64,000 nucleotides of DNA from Gemmatimonadota bacterium (GTDB lineage Bacteria > Gemmatimonadota > Gemmatimonadetes > Longimicrobiales > Gaopeijiaceae): contig JAJDXS010000075.1 of the NCBI GenBank assembly GCA_022823145.1, positions 1 to 64,000 of the forward strand. The letters run 5' to 3'. Of this stretch, positions 26,791 through 35,831 are shown one piece after another. The notes beneath the pieces were generated by a model, which was not told the DNA's origin, made no database searches, and saw only the letters and a program-made list of their open reading frames with translations. Both the position numbers and the translations under genes were made by a program. Position 1 is the stretch's first letter. Every line of letters starts with the position of its first letter.

Positions 26791-27846
26791 TCAGCTGACT
26801 GCCGCCCTCGCCGCACCCGCCACCCTCAGCCCGGCCCGGATGAACGCCCACTGGAAGCGCATCTGGTCGCGGACGGGCATGGCCGTGAGGCCGGCGGATT
26901 CGGCTTCATCGCGGACGGCGGCCTCAACGCGGGCTTCGTCGCGCTCGACGCGCGCCCCGCGAAACCGGGCATCCCACCCCGCGATGCGCTCCCGCCAACG
27001 CGTCAGCACGGGGTCGGGCGGCCCGAGCTCCTCGCCTACTCCCGGCGTGATGAACAGGGGCATTTCGGTCACCAGCGTCAACGTGTCGCCGCCGCTGAGC
27101 TTGCGCACCGCCTCCATCGAACTGGGGCGGAATCGCGCCGCCGTGGCGGGGTCGTCGAGGGCGACGAAGTGCCGCTTCATCGAGCGCGAGTCGGGGCGGC
27201 TGCAGAAACCGCGCGCGAGCCGGTGGAAGCCCTTCTCGCCGTGGCGCTCGACATCGTGCAGGGTGTAGCCGGCGGTCTCCACCTCGTGGGCGAGAGACGC
27301 GGCCGCATCGCCGAAGCGGGGCCACCACGACCGCTCCACCAGGAAGTACGGGCCCGCCGCGACGCCCATGCCGTGCATGCTCACGTGGAGATCGTACGGG
27401 GCGCCCGCGCGCCAGAACTCCCACCCGGCGCGGTTTTCGGGACGGGCGCCCCGGTCGCTTTCGCGGCGAAGGAAGCCGAACTCGATGTCGTCGCCGGGCA
27501 GCTCCCTGACCCGGTGGCGCAGGTAGGCCCCGAAGTCGTAGTGCGGCGCGCCGGGTGTCTGCCAGGCGGCGTTGGCCGATGCGCCGTCGGGGTTGATGTG
27601 GGGGATGATCGACCAGGTGGCGGCGCGCCGCAGGGGGGCGCCTTCCCCGCTGGAGAGATAGCGCACCAGGCGCCGCAGGAACCGTGGCCCGACGGGCTCG
27701 TCCGCATGGCACCCTGCAACAAGGCTAACCCGCAGGGGCCCGGAACCGATGGTGTGTGCGTGGATTGGCGCCCCCTTGCGGGAGCGCCCGATCACTTCGC
27801 CGGAGGGTGAAGCGCCGCCGCAGTCGACGATCCGGGCAAACTCCAC
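26791..27846 (-). CDS. M14-type zinc carboxypeptidase / succinylglutamate-desuccinylase-like protein
   Basis: A 351-aa predicted zinc hydrolase. The first ligands are in SLVAGCHADEPVG (HxxE), the substrate-binding INPDG motif follows at about residues 100-105, and the third His is in YDLHVSMHGMG. These are M14 features. A catalytic Glu may be in VTEMPLF. GTG 27846 has AGGAGGAG eight bases upstream. No signal peptide is evident, so it is probably cytoplasmic. Its start lies inside the tail of the upstream lipoprotein gene (55-base overlap in another frame), so one of the two boundaries may be a slightly degenerate junction. Confidence 0.82.
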   Translation of the reverse strand: MEFARIVDCGGASPSGEVIGRSRKGAPIHAHTIGSGPLRVSLVAGCHADEPVGPRFLRRLVRYLSSGEGAPLRRAATWSIIPHINPDGASANAAWQTPGAPHYDFGAYLRHRVRELPGDDIEFGFLRRESDRGARPENRAGWEFWRAGAPYDLHVSMHGMGVAAGPYFLVERSWWPRFGDAAASLAHEVETAGYTLHDVERHGEKGFHRLARGFCSRPDSRSMKRHFVALDDPATAARFRPSSMEAVRKLSGGDTLTLVTEMPLFITPGVGEELGPPDPVLTRWRERIAGWDARFRGARVERDEARVEAAVRDEAESAGLTAMPVRDQMRFQWAFIRAGLRVAGAARAAVS

Positions 27847-28415
27847 CGCGCTCCTCCTGACCCCGCCGAAATGAACGATTCAAAGCTGAGGTCGACTTCC
27901 AGGCCGCACATCGTTCCGCTGAACGTTCCTCCGGTATCCTGTCTAAGCGCCAGGTCGATTCCACAGGTTCCCGAGCGGTCTTCGAGCTGCCAGTCGACGG
28001 ATCCCTTTACGCCGCCGTCTACTTTCACCGGCAAGGAGTCGACGAACCAGAAAGCATAGTTCAAGATAACGTTGCCGGTGATGGTGAAGTCCAGATTCCT
28101 GCTTTGAAACCCGCACCTTTCCGCGACAAGCGTGAAATCCAATTCCTGGTGCAGAGTGTCCGCTTCTTCCATTCCGCGCGCGACCTCTACATCGCCTGTC
28201 ACCAGACCACCAAGCGGACACTCACCTACGAAACCGTCCTCGGACGACGAGATGACGTTCGTGGTGTCGTTCATGCGTGCGCCGATTCCCGCGAACAGGG
28301 CTGCCGTCTCTTCCAGGTCAAGTGGCGCCCCGGGCTCCACCACAGACTCCTTGCAGGCGCTTGTGGCCAGGGCCAGTGCCAATCCGATCGACGACGTTCG
28401 TCTCATGCTTGACAT
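27792..28415 (-). CDS. Lipoprotein, paralogue A of a tandem pair
   Basis: A 207-aa lipoprotein of unknown function. ATG 28415 is preceded by GGAGGGACG; lipobox ATSAC. It shares with the next gene upstream the pattern EETxALxxGI, ECPLGGxVTG, xxLDFTLxxERCG, DWQLEDRSGTCGIDL and SGTMCGLEV, so the two arose by tandem duplication. The last 20 residues (after SFISAG) run into the M14 gene region and lack a counterpart in the paralogue, which ends at that point, so the C-terminal tail may be acquired read-through. Four conserved Cys could form two disulfides. Confidence 0.72.
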   Translation of the reverse strand: MSSMRRTSSIGLALALATSACKESVVEPGAPLDLEETAALFAGIGARMNDTTNVISSSEDGFVGECPLGGLVTGDVEVARGMEEADTLHQELDFTLVAERCGFQSRNLDFTITGNVILNYAFWFVDSLPVKVDGGVKGSVDWQLEDRSGTCGIDLALRQDTGGTFSGTMCGLEVDLSFESFISAGSGGARWSLPGSSTAAALHPPAK

Positions 28416-28432
28416 CTTCGTCCCTCCTCGAT

Positions 28433-29014
28433 TCACCCGGCCGGTACCAGCCCTCCTGCATCGAACTCCACCTCCTGGCCGCACATCGTCCCGGAAAGCG
28501 TAGTGCTCGTTGGTTGGGCGGGGTCCACGGCCAACGTCAGGTCGATCATACAGGTTCCTGAGCGGTCGTCCAGCATCCAGTCCAATCCTCCACTTACCGT
28601 CCCTTCGACCAGGAACTCGAAGGTGGACCCCACGATGGCTGTGTTCACTTCAGTCGTGACATCCGGATTGCCGTCCAAGGTGAACTCGTGGCCCTCGCTG
28701 GGGAGTACGCATCCTTCCGGGTCCAGCGTGATGCTCGTGAGCAGGCGGACGGTGTCGGCCGCTGTCTCCTCGCTGAATTGAAACGTCGCCGCGACCTGTC
28801 CGCCCAGCGGACAAGCGTATACACCGCCATCGGGAGTCACGGAAATGACTTCGGGAGTGGTGTCCGTGGCGAGCTCCTGCATTCCGAGGTAGAGCGCCTC
28901 CGTCTCTTCCCTGCTCAGTCCCTCCGCTGGCTCGGTGGTGCTGTCCTCGCATCCGACGATCGCCGCGGCAGCCAGCAGTACTGTAACGCCCGGTATCGCG
29001 TTGATTCTAGGCAT
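28433..29014 (-). CDS. Lipoprotein, paralogue B of a tandem pair
   Basis: A 193-aa lipoprotein paralogous to the gene downstream. ATG 29014 is nine bases after GGGGGAG; ATG 29023 would sit directly on that site. Signal peptide MPRINAIPGVTVLLAAAAIVGC with lipobox AIVGC. Conserved blocks are EETEALYLGM, YACPLGGQVAA, DWMLDDRSGTCMIDLTL and SGTMCGQEVEFDAG. Secondary structure looks all-beta. It is divergent from aconitase X. No family name known to me. Confidence 0.75.
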   Translation of the reverse strand: MPRINAIPGVTVLLAAAAIVGCEDSTTEPAEGLSREETEALYLGMQELATDTTPEVISVTPDGGVYACPLGGQVAATFQFSEETAADTVRLLTSITLDPEGCVLPSEGHEFTLDGNPDVTTEVNTAIVGSTFEFLVEGTVSGGLDWMLDDRSGTCMIDLTLAVDPAQPTSTTLSGTMCGQEVEFDAGGLVPAG

Positions 29015-29187
29015 GGCAAACATCTCCCCCTCAATGATGTAGCACTCGCTTCAATCCGTCGCTAGTTGAAGTATACACGGCCTGGCCGGCCGTTCCTGTT
29101 GCCGGCCGATTGCAGGCTATACCCTTCTCTCGTTCCGATGATCCCGGGACGATTGGGGATGCCCGACCCGACACCGAGTGACCGCTC

Positions 29188-30438
29188 TTGCAGCCCTCCT
29201 CCCACGAGACAGCGATTCTATCCGGCGCAGAAGGCCCCGCCGTGCAGCTTGCCATGCGCATCGTCGTGCGCATGGCCGGGATCCTGGGCGCCCGGGAGCT
29301 GGTCGAGATCGCCTCCGCACATATCGACGGGTGCCTCTATCACGGCGATGGTGGCGTCGAGTTCGGCGAGCGGCTGGTAGAGTTGGGTGGAAGGGTGGCC
29401 GTGCCCGCGACCCTCAACGTGGGCGCGCTCGACCTCCTCAACCCGGCGCGTGTGCGGGCGCACGGCCATCGCCGCGAAATGGCGCTTCGGCAAATGCGCG
29501 CCTATCAGGCTCTCGGCTGCAAGCCCACCTGGACATGCGCGCCCTATCAGGCCGGGCACCGCCCCGCGCCGGGAGAACACGTCGCCTGGGGCGAGAGTAA
29601 CGCGGTGTGTTTCGCCAACTCGGTGCTGGGTGCGCGAACCAACCGGTATGGCGACTTCATGGACATCTGTTGCGCGATCGCCGGGCGCGCGCCGCGCACG
29701 GGCCTGCACCTCGTCGAGAAGCGCCGCGCGACCGTGGCGGTCGACACGGATGCGATCGACGCCGAGTTGAGGCGGAGGGACGTCTTCTACCCGGTGCTGG
29801 GGACGTGGCTGGGCGCGACCGTGGACGACCGCGTGGCGGTGGTCACCGGCCTACCCGAAACGGTCACCGAAGACCAGCTCAAGGCGATGGGAGCCGCCGC
29901 CGCGTCCTCGGGAGCCGTGGGGCTGTTCCACGTCGAGGGCGTCACGCCCGAAGCGCCGGATCTGGACACGGCGCTGGGTGGCATGGCGCCCCAAGCCGTG
30001 ATAACCCCCACGCCGCAAGCCCTCCGCGCCGCGCGCGACACCCTCAGCACCGCCGACGCGGGCCGCATCGACGCGGTGGCGGTCGGCAGCCCTCACTTCT
30101 CAATGGCAGAATTCGCGCGGCTCGACGCCCAGCTCCCGTCGACACCGTTCGCCGTACCCTTCTACGTCTGCACCGGACGCTCCGAGTACCGCCAGCTCGA
30201 GGCCGCCGACCGCCTTCGCCGCTTCGAGGACGCCGGCATCGAGATCGTGGTCGACACCTGCGTCGTTGTCACCCCGATCCTCCCTCCGAAGGACGGCGTC
30301 CTGATGACGAACTCGGGCAAGTTCGCGCACTACACCCCGTCCAACACCGGGTACGGGGTGGTCTACGGCAGTCTCGAGGACTGTGTCCGGTCGGCCACGC
30401 ACGCCCGGGTCACGCGGGACGATAGCCTGTGGAGCTGA
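29188..30438 (+). CDS. Aconitase X, large (catalytic) subunit
   Basis: The 416-aa large subunit of the two-chain form of aconitase X (AcnX). TTG 29188 is the only possible start that keeps the conserved N-terminus (ILSGAEGPAVQLAMRIVVRMAG), because an in-frame stop lies just upstream. Typical blocks are HIDGCLYHGDGGVEFGE, CKPTWTCAPYQAGHRP, WGESNAVCFANSVLGARTNR (cluster-ligand Cys candidates) and MTNSGKFAHYTP. Known AcnX proteins include bacterial cis-3-hydroxy-L-proline dehydratases and archaeal mevalonate-5-phosphate dehydratase; which applies here cannot be told. The neighbourhood lacks other proline or mevalonate genes. The stop overlaps the small-subunit start by 10 bases. Confidence 0.9.
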   Translation: MQPSSHETAILSGAEGPAVQLAMRIVVRMAGILGARELVEIASAHIDGCLYHGDGGVEFGERLVELGGRVAVPATLNVGALDLLNPARVRAHGHRREMALRQMRAYQALGCKPTWTCAPYQAGHRPAPGEHVAWGESNAVCFANSVLGARTNRYGDFMDICCAIAGRAPRTGLHLVEKRRATVAVDTDAIDAELRRRDVFYPVLGTWLGATVDDRVAVVTGLPETVTEDQLKAMGAAAASSGAVGLFHVEGVTPEAPDLDTALGGMAPQAVITPTPQALRAARDTLSTADAGRIDAVAVGSPHFSMAEFARLDAQLPSTPFAVPFYVCTGRSEYRQLEAADRLRRFEDAGIEIVVDTCVVVTPILPPKDGVLMTNSGKFAHYTPSNTGYGVVYGSLEDCVRSATHARVTRDDSLWS

Positions 30439-30902
30439 CCGGCACCGTCATCCACCCGGGCTCGGGCGCACGCCACAGGTCCGCGGAAGGGCGGCTCCTC
30501 GTGCTGGAAAAGGCGATCAGCTTCTGGGGCGGGGTCGACCCACTCACGGGGCGGATCCACGATCCCCGCCATCCGCGCCACGGAACGGGGCTGGGCGGGC
30601 GTGTCCTCGTCATGGAGCGCACCATCGGGTCGAGCTCGTCCAGCGCGGTGATGCTGGAACTCCTTCGCAACCGCGTGGCTCCCGCTGCGATCGTCGTGGG
30701 CCAGCCGGACGCGATCCTGATGCTCGGGCTCCTTGTCGCAGAAGAACTGGGCTACGACACGATCCCCGTGCTACGCGTCGGCCAACGGGACATCGCACGG
30801 CTTGCGGGGGCGGACGGGGTGGCCGCGACGATCCGCGAGGGGATGCTCCGGGTGGAGGGGGACCTGGGGACGACGCGTCGTGCCGGTCAGGGCAGTGCGT
30901 AG
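30429..30902 (+). CDS. Aconitase X, small (swivel) subunit, DUF126
   Basis: A 157-aa swivelling domain. GTG 30429 overlaps the large-subunit gene. The conserved active-site Ser-rich loop VMERTIGSSSSSAVMLELL is intact, and ISFWGGVDPLTGRIHD and VGQPDAIL are family hallmarks. The domain closes over the large subunit to complete the active site. The tail overlaps the convergent propeller gene by 16 bases. Confidence 0.9.
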   Translation: MELTGTVIHPGSGARHRSAEGRLLVLEKAISFWGGVDPLTGRIHDPRHPRHGTGLGGRVLVMERTIGSSSSSAVMLELLRNRVAPAAIVVGQPDAILMLGLLVAEELGYDTIPVLRVGQRDIARLAGADGVAATIREGMLRVEGDLGTTRRAGQGSA

Positions 30903-32086
30903 CGCTCCAGCGTCTGCAGCCCGAACTCGTCCATGTGGACCGCGTAGAGCGCGGCGTCGCCGAAACTCACCACGCGACGTTCCATGGGCAGCTCGACGAC
31001 CATCTGGCGTTCGCCGCTGCCGCCGAAGACGTCGTACATGGGAGCCTCGCCGGCATCGCGGTGCCTGCGCACCCATGCGCGGCCGAGGCCGTCGACCGGT
31101 ATCGGGCGATCGTAGAACGGCGGCTTGACCTCGGGCCAGGCGTATCCGTCAAGATCTTCGTCGTCGTCCGTTGCGCCGCCGCGGGAGGCGCGCATGGTCA
31201 TGGAACCGTTTTCGACCTCGATTGCGATGCCGAGTCCTCCGCCCGTCTCCAGCCGCCCCCGCGCCCACTCCTCCTGTTCGGCGCGTCCAAGTGGTACTGG
31301 AGTGTAGGGGATCGGCGGACCACTGGTGATCCAGCCGTCCTGCTCGACCCAGTCGACACGGTATTCGCCCGCGCGCGCGATGACCACGCGGCCATCGGCA
31401 GCGACTCCCCAGGCATCGCCGGGCGAGAGTGGTACCTGGCTGATCCGCTCGTTTTGCTCGCCCGGGCCACCGACGGACTCGCGGATGACTTCCGGGATAT
31501 CGAAGGACGCCACCGAGTCCACCACATCCGTATCCAGATCCAGGCGGAGGATGCTGGCCGAATCTGCCTCCATTCCCATCCGCCCGAAGCCCCGGAAATA
31601 GAGTCTGCCCCGGCTGTCCACGGCCTGCGGAAGTGCAATCACGACCTGGCCCATCGACATGTCGCCGATGCTGTACGGGCGCGTGGCACCGAACTCCAGT
31701 TCCGGGCTCAATTCGGTGAGACGCCCGTTGCCCAGATCGACCAGCAGAGTCCTGCCGCCGGGGAGCGGCCAAACGGCATCGGGCTGACGGTACTCGGACG
31801 GCCCCTCGCCCACGGAACCGATCGTGTCGGCCGTGCCTGCACCGAGGTCCAGTCGCACGACCACCTGGCCCAGTGGATCGGCCACTAGCACGCGGCCGCC
31901 GGGCAGTTCGCGCACGGTGGAGACGACCGAGAAGGGCTCGCCGTACACCGCTTCGGCCTCGCCGAGCGCCACAACCTGGAGGCCGTCCGCTTCCGCGTCC
32001 GGTCCTCCGCCCCCCTGCATGATCAGCCAGGTGCCCGCGGCCAGGACCGCCGCCCCCGCCAACACCGCCGCAACTCTTCCGCGCAC
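30887..32086 (-). CDS. Membrane-anchored beta-propeller-like protein (6-bladed NHL-like)
   Basis: A 399-aa exported protein. GTG 32086 follows GGGGAGGACG and gives a signal or anchor sequence (VAAVLAGAAVLAAGTWLIM). Repeating units such as ELPGGRVLVADPLGQVVVRLD and PLPGGRTLLVDLGNGRLTELS, with later VAADGRVVIARAGEYRVDWVE and VDGLGRAWVRRH, suggest a beta-propeller of NHL/6-bladed type. No catalytic motif. It lies 35 bases downstream of the glutamine synthetase stop on the same strand, probably on the same transcript, though a functional tie is not evident. Confidence 0.68.
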   Translation of the reverse strand: MRGRVAAVLAGAAVLAAGTWLIMQGGGGPDAEADGLQVVALGEAEAVYGEPFSVVSTVRELPGGRVLVADPLGQVVVRLDLGAGTADTIGSVGEGPSEYRQPDAVWPLPGGRTLLVDLGNGRLTELSPELEFGATRPYSIGDMSMGQVVIALPQAVDSRGRLYFRGFGRMGMEADSASILRLDLDTDVVDSVASFDIPEVIRESVGGPGEQNERISQVPLSPGDAWGVAADGRVVIARAGEYRVDWVEQDGWITSGPPIPYTPVPLGRAEQEEWARGRLETGGGLGIAIEVENGSMTMRASRGGATDDDEDLDGYAWPEVKPPFYDRPIPVDGLGRAWVRRHRDAGEAPMYDVFGGSGERQMVVELPMERRVVSFGDAALYAVHMDEFGLQTLERYALP

Positions 32087-32121
32087 CTCGTCCTCCCCTT
32101 TTTCCGTCTTTGCGTGATCCC

Positions 32122-34302
32122 CTACTTCACGAACAGCATGTCGCGATAGGTCGGGAAGGGCCACAGATCGTCGGGAATCACCTTCTCCATCCGGTCGGCC
32201 ACATCGCGCACCGCGTTGGTCGCGGGGATCACGTTGTCGCGCATGTGGATCACCTTGGACGACACCTCGTCGCCGCCGAGTTCCTCGTTCTGGGCGTCGA
32301 GTTGGTCCAGGGCGCCGGTAAGCTCATCGATGAGGCCGGCCACCCGGGCCGCGTTGTTGTCGAGACCTGTCGTGGACGCACCCGCCGCCGCGGCTCCCGC
32401 CCGGGCCGAAGTCAACTGGTTGAGGTAGGTGACCGCCGCCGGCAGGATCATGCAGCGGGCCATGTGCGCCGCCGTCTCGCCCTCGATGTTGATCTTGATG
32501 AAGTACTGCTCGGTCAGCACCTCCAGCCGGGCGTCCAGCTCGCGAGGCGAGAAGACGCCGAATTTGTCGAACAGCACCTCGTTCTTGTGCGCGGCGAGGG
32601 CCGGCAGCGCGTCGACCGCCGAACCCGTGTTGAGCAGCCCGCGGCGCGCGGCCTCCTCGACCCACTCGGGCGCATAGTTGTCGCCGTTGAAGATGATCCG
32701 CTTGAACGACGGGATCTCGTTGGAAAGCAGCGTCCAGAGGGCGTCTTCGATCGAGGTGCCGGCTTCCACGATCGGTTCGAGCAACTCGGTCCAGTCGTCG
32801 ATCGCCTCGGCGACGATCGTGTTGAGAACCGTGGCCGGCAGCGAGATGCTGGCTGACGAGCCCACCGCGCGGAACTCGAACTTGTTCCCGGTGAAGGCGA
32901 ACGGAGACGTGCGGTTGCGGTCACCGGAGTGTCGTGGAAGGTCGGGAAGGACGTTTACGCCCAGGCCCAGGAGGCCTTCGTGCTCCCGCTCCTGCGCCCG
33001 GCCGGACTCCTCGAGCTGGTTGAAGATGTCTTCCAGCTGGCTACCCAGGAAGATCGAGATGATCGACGGCGGAGCTTCGTTCGCACCCAGGCGATGGTCG
33101 TTCCCGGCGCTCGACACGCAGGCCAGGAGCAGGTCCTGGTGCTTCTCCACCGCGCTCATCACCGCGGTGCAGAAGAACAGGAAGATGAGGTTGTCGTGCG
33201 GCGTGTCGCCGGGGTCCATGAGGTTCCGGTCGGAGGTGCCGAAGGACCAGTTCACGTGCTTGCCGCTACCGTTGATCCCGCGGAAGGGCTTCTCGTGCAG
33301 AAGGCAGACGAAACCGTACTGGCGCGCGTTGCGCTCCAGGATTCGCATCATGAGCTGCTGGTGGTCGGACGCCACGTTCGCGTTCTCGTAGACCGGGGCC
33401 ATCTCGTACTGCCCCGGGGCTACCTCGTTGTGGCGCGTCTTCATCGGCACGCCCAGCCTGTAGAGATCCATCTCCACCGACTGGACGCACGCCAGCACCC
33501 GTTCGTGAATCTGGCCGAAGTAGTGATCGTCGAGTTCCTGGCCCCGCGGCGGCTTGGCTCCGAAGAGTGTGCGGCCCGACGTCATCAGGTCGGGCCGGCG
33601 GTAGTAGAACTCGCGGTCCAGGAGGAAGAACTCCTGCTCGGGCCCCAGGTTGGCCGTGACCCGTCCGGCATCGATCCCGAAGAGCTTGAGGGCACGGCGC
33701 GTCACCCGGTCGAGCGCGTCGATGGAGCGCAGCAGCGGGATCTTGGCGTCCAGGCTCTCGCCCGCCCAACTGGAGAACGCGGTGGGGATGCAGAGGTAGG
33801 TCGCCGATTCGCCCCCCATGATGAAGGCCGGCGAGGTCGGATCCCAGGCCGTGTAGCCGCGGGCCTCGAAGGTGGCCCTGAGTCCGCCCGAGGGGAATGA
33901 GGACGCGTCGGGCTCGCCCTGCACGAGTTCGTCGCCGCCGAAATCCGTGATGGCGCGGCCGTCCCGGCCCACCTTGAGGAACGAGTCGTGCTTTTCGGCG
34001 GTGGCACCCGTGAGGGGCTGGAACCAGTGTGTGTAGTGGGTCGCGCCGCGCGAGAGCGCCCAGTCCTTCATCGCCGCGGCCACGGTGTCCGCGATGCCTG
34101 GATCGAGCTCTTCCCCGTGCTCGATGGTGCGCACGAGCTGCTTGTAGACGTTGTCCGGCAGGCGGGCCCGCATTTCTCGCAGCCCGAACGTGTCTTCGCC
34201 GAAAACACGTGGCAACAGGTCTCGATCGCCTGATCGGGATTCCTGTCTCCGGCTCCAGGTCTTGGCGGCGCTGACAGAGTCGAAACGTCTCTGGGTGCTC
34301 AT
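32122..34302 (-). CDS. glnN: Glutamine synthetase type III
   Basis: ATP-dependent ligation of ammonia to glutamate. At 726 aa it has the size of type III enzymes (type I is about 470). Type III blocks are visible: THYTHWFQPLTGATAEKHDSF, LGPEQEFFLLDREFYYRRPDL, TRHNEVAPGQYEMAPVYENANVASDH with the metal/ATP residues, and GSGKHVNWSFGT. ATG 34302 has AAGGA ten bases upstream; the frame is open 54 codons further but without homology. The gene is divergent from the GcvT-like gene, with a 224-bp shared upstream region. Nitrogen-dependent control is likely but no NtrC site is clear. Confidence 0.95.
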   Translation of the reverse strand: MSTQRRFDSVSAAKTWSRRQESRSGDRDLLPRVFGEDTFGLREMRARLPDNVYKQLVRTIEHGEELDPGIADTVAAAMKDWALSRGATHYTHWFQPLTGATAEKHDSFLKVGRDGRAITDFGGDELVQGEPDASSFPSGGLRATFEARGYTAWDPTSPAFIMGGESATYLCIPTAFSSWAGESLDAKIPLLRSIDALDRVTRRALKLFGIDAGRVTANLGPEQEFFLLDREFYYRRPDLMTSGRTLFGAKPPRGQELDDHYFGQIHERVLACVQSVEMDLYRLGVPMKTRHNEVAPGQYEMAPVYENANVASDHQQLMMRILERNARQYGFVCLLHEKPFRGINGSGKHVNWSFGTSDRNLMDPGDTPHDNLIFLFFCTAVMSAVEKHQDLLLACVSSAGNDHRLGANEAPPSIISIFLGSQLEDIFNQLEESGRAQEREHEGLLGLGVNVLPDLPRHSGDRNRTSPFAFTGNKFEFRAVGSSASISLPATVLNTIVAEAIDDWTELLEPIVEAGTSIEDALWTLLSNEIPSFKRIIFNGDNYAPEWVEEAARRGLLNTGSAVDALPALAAHKNEVLFDKFGVFSPRELDARLEVLTEQYFIKINIEGETAAHMARCMILPAAVTYLNQLTSARAGAAAAGASTTGLDNNAARVAGLIDELTGALDQLDAQNEELGGDEVSSKVIHMRDNVIPATNAVRDVADRMEKVIPDDLWPFPTYRDMLFVK

Positions 34303-34450
34303 GTTTGGGCTGTCCTTTGGTAGACGTGAAAATGCCGATAATCCCGGCTTTTCCGGGCCATTCGGGGAGCCGAAAAAAGCGGTACCTGTGGGAAGCTGTA
34401 AGAGTGGGCACGCAGTTTCAAGGGAACATGTGTTTTTTTCGCGTTTTCGG

Positions 34451-34471
34451 GCCGGTTGTGGCAAAACCGGC
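34451..34471. promoter_or_regulatory. Inverted repeat in the glnN / GcvT-like divergent region
   Basis: Arms GCCGGTT (34451-34457) and AACCGGC (34465-34471) flank seven bases in the 224-bp region between divergent starts. Either an operator or a leader hairpin of the plus-strand gene, 55 bases from its ATG. Confidence 0.35.
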
Positions 34472-34526
34472 GCAGTGTGAGCTTTCGATCCAGCACATTT
34501 CGCCCGGCCTTCGGGAGAGGAGCATC

Positions 34527-35831
34527 ATGCCGCGTCAGCCCGATTCCGTGGATCAGTCGGACCGAGTGGTTCCGGTCAACCTTCGCCAGTCCGGCCGGAC
34601 TCCGGTGGAGCTGCTCATCTCGACCCGCGTGCGGAAGTCACCCTATTGGCACCTGTCCCACGCCGCGGGATGCTGGCGCGCGACGATCTACAACCGCGTC
34701 TACCATCCGCGCGGCTATGTCCGTCCCGAGGACGGCGGTGCAGCCGCGGAGCACGAGGCGCTGACGACGCACGTCACGCTCTGGATCGTCGCCGTCGAGC
34801 GGCAGATTCGCGTTTGGGGTCCGGACGCCGAGCGGTTCACCGACTACGTCATCACGCGAGACGCCACCCGCATCGAGCCCATGCACGGCAAGTACGTGAT
34901 CCTCTGCAACCAGCGGGGCGGCATCCTCAACGATCCGGTGTTGCTGCGCCTGTCCGAGGACGAGTTCTGGTTCTCGCTGGCCGACTCCGACCTGCAGTTC
35001 TGGCTTCAGGGCGTGAACGTCGGGATGGGGATGGACGTCGAGATCGACGAGATCGACGTGTGCCCGCTGCAGATCCAGGGTCCGAAGTCGCTGGCGCTGA
35101 TGGCCGACCTCGTGGGCGACGGGATCCGCGAGATCCCGTACTACGGGCTCATGGAGGCCGAGATCGCGGGGTGTTGGGTGGTGGTTTCGCAGTCGGGGTT
35201 CTCGGGCGAGAAGGGCTACGAAATCTACCTGCGCGACGCGACGCTGCACGCCGAGCGGCTGTGGAACGCGGTGCTGGAGGCGGGTGAAGCGCACCGGCTC
35301 ATGGTGATCGCCCCCGGCCATCAGCGCCGGATTCAGGCGGGGATTCTCTCGTGGGGACAGGACATGGACCACGAGACCGTGCCGTTCCAGTGCAACCTCG
35401 GCTACCAGGTGCCCCGCGAGAAGAAGGGTGACTACATCGGCCGGGCCGCGCTCGAGCGCATGCGGGCCGAGATCGAGGCCGGGAGGCCGCCGTTCGCGCT
35501 GGTCCTGGTGGGCATGACGATGGGCGGACGGCCCATCGACGACTACGCGCCCGATTTCTGGCTGGTGTCGGGCGCCGACAGCGGCGATCCGGTCGGCTAT
35601 CTCACTTCGCCATGGCATGCCCCCGAACTCGGCTGCAACATCGCGCTGGGCTACGTGCCGGTGGGGATGTCGGCGGTCGGTACCGAGCTCACGGTCTGGC
35701 TGCCGGACGAATACGCGAGCGAGGCGGGCAAGCCCGACCGGGCGCGGGTGTGCGAGGTTCCGTTCCGGCCTTCAACGAACCCCAGTGCGCGTGAGGTGGC
35801 GTCTGCGAGGGGTGAGGACGCGGTGGTGTAG
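34527..35831 (+). CDS. GcvT-family aminomethyltransferase-like protein
   Basis: A 434-aa folate-dependent one-carbon transferase of the GcvT/DmdA superfamily. ATG 34527 has GAGAGGAG upstream. Features are TRVRKSPYWHLSHAAGCWRATIYNR, RQIRVWGPDAERFTDYVITRD, MHGKYVILCNQRGGILNDPV, QIQGPKSLALMADLVG and the C-terminal barrel with GYVPVGMSAVGTELTVWLPD. Unlike the 364-aa glycine-cleavage T protein it is longer and carries a different N-terminus, as in demethylase-like members such as the DMSP demethylase group. It probably moves a methyl group from an N- or S/O-methyl donor to tetrahydrofolate. No gcvH or gcvP is nearby, so glycine cleavage is unlikely. Confidence 0.8.
   Translation: MPRQPDSVDQSDRVVPVNLRQSGRTPVELLISTRVRKSPYWHLSHAAGCWRATIYNRVYHPRGYVRPEDGGAAAEHEALTTHVTLWIVAVERQIRVWGPDAERFTDYVITRDATRIEPMHGKYVILCNQRGGILNDPVLLRLSEDEFWFSLADSDLQFWLQGVNVGMGMDVEIDEIDVCPLQIQGPKSLALMADLVGDGIREIPYYGLMEAEIAGCWVVVSQSGFSGEKGYEIYLRDATLHAERLWNAVLEAGEAHRLMVIAPGHQRRIQAGILSWGQDMDHETVPFQCNLGYQVPREKKGDYIGRAALERMRAEIEAGRPPFALVLVGMTMGGRPIDDYAPDFWLVSGADSGDPVGYLTSPWHAPELGCNIALGYVPVGMSAVGTELTVWLPDEYASEAGKPDRARVCEVPFRPSTNPSAREVASARGEDAVV

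Noticed and set aside
29015..29187. GC-rich GGCCGG/CCGGCC hairpin as a terminator
   Set aside because: It sits between divergent starts with no T-tract, so termination is not expected there.
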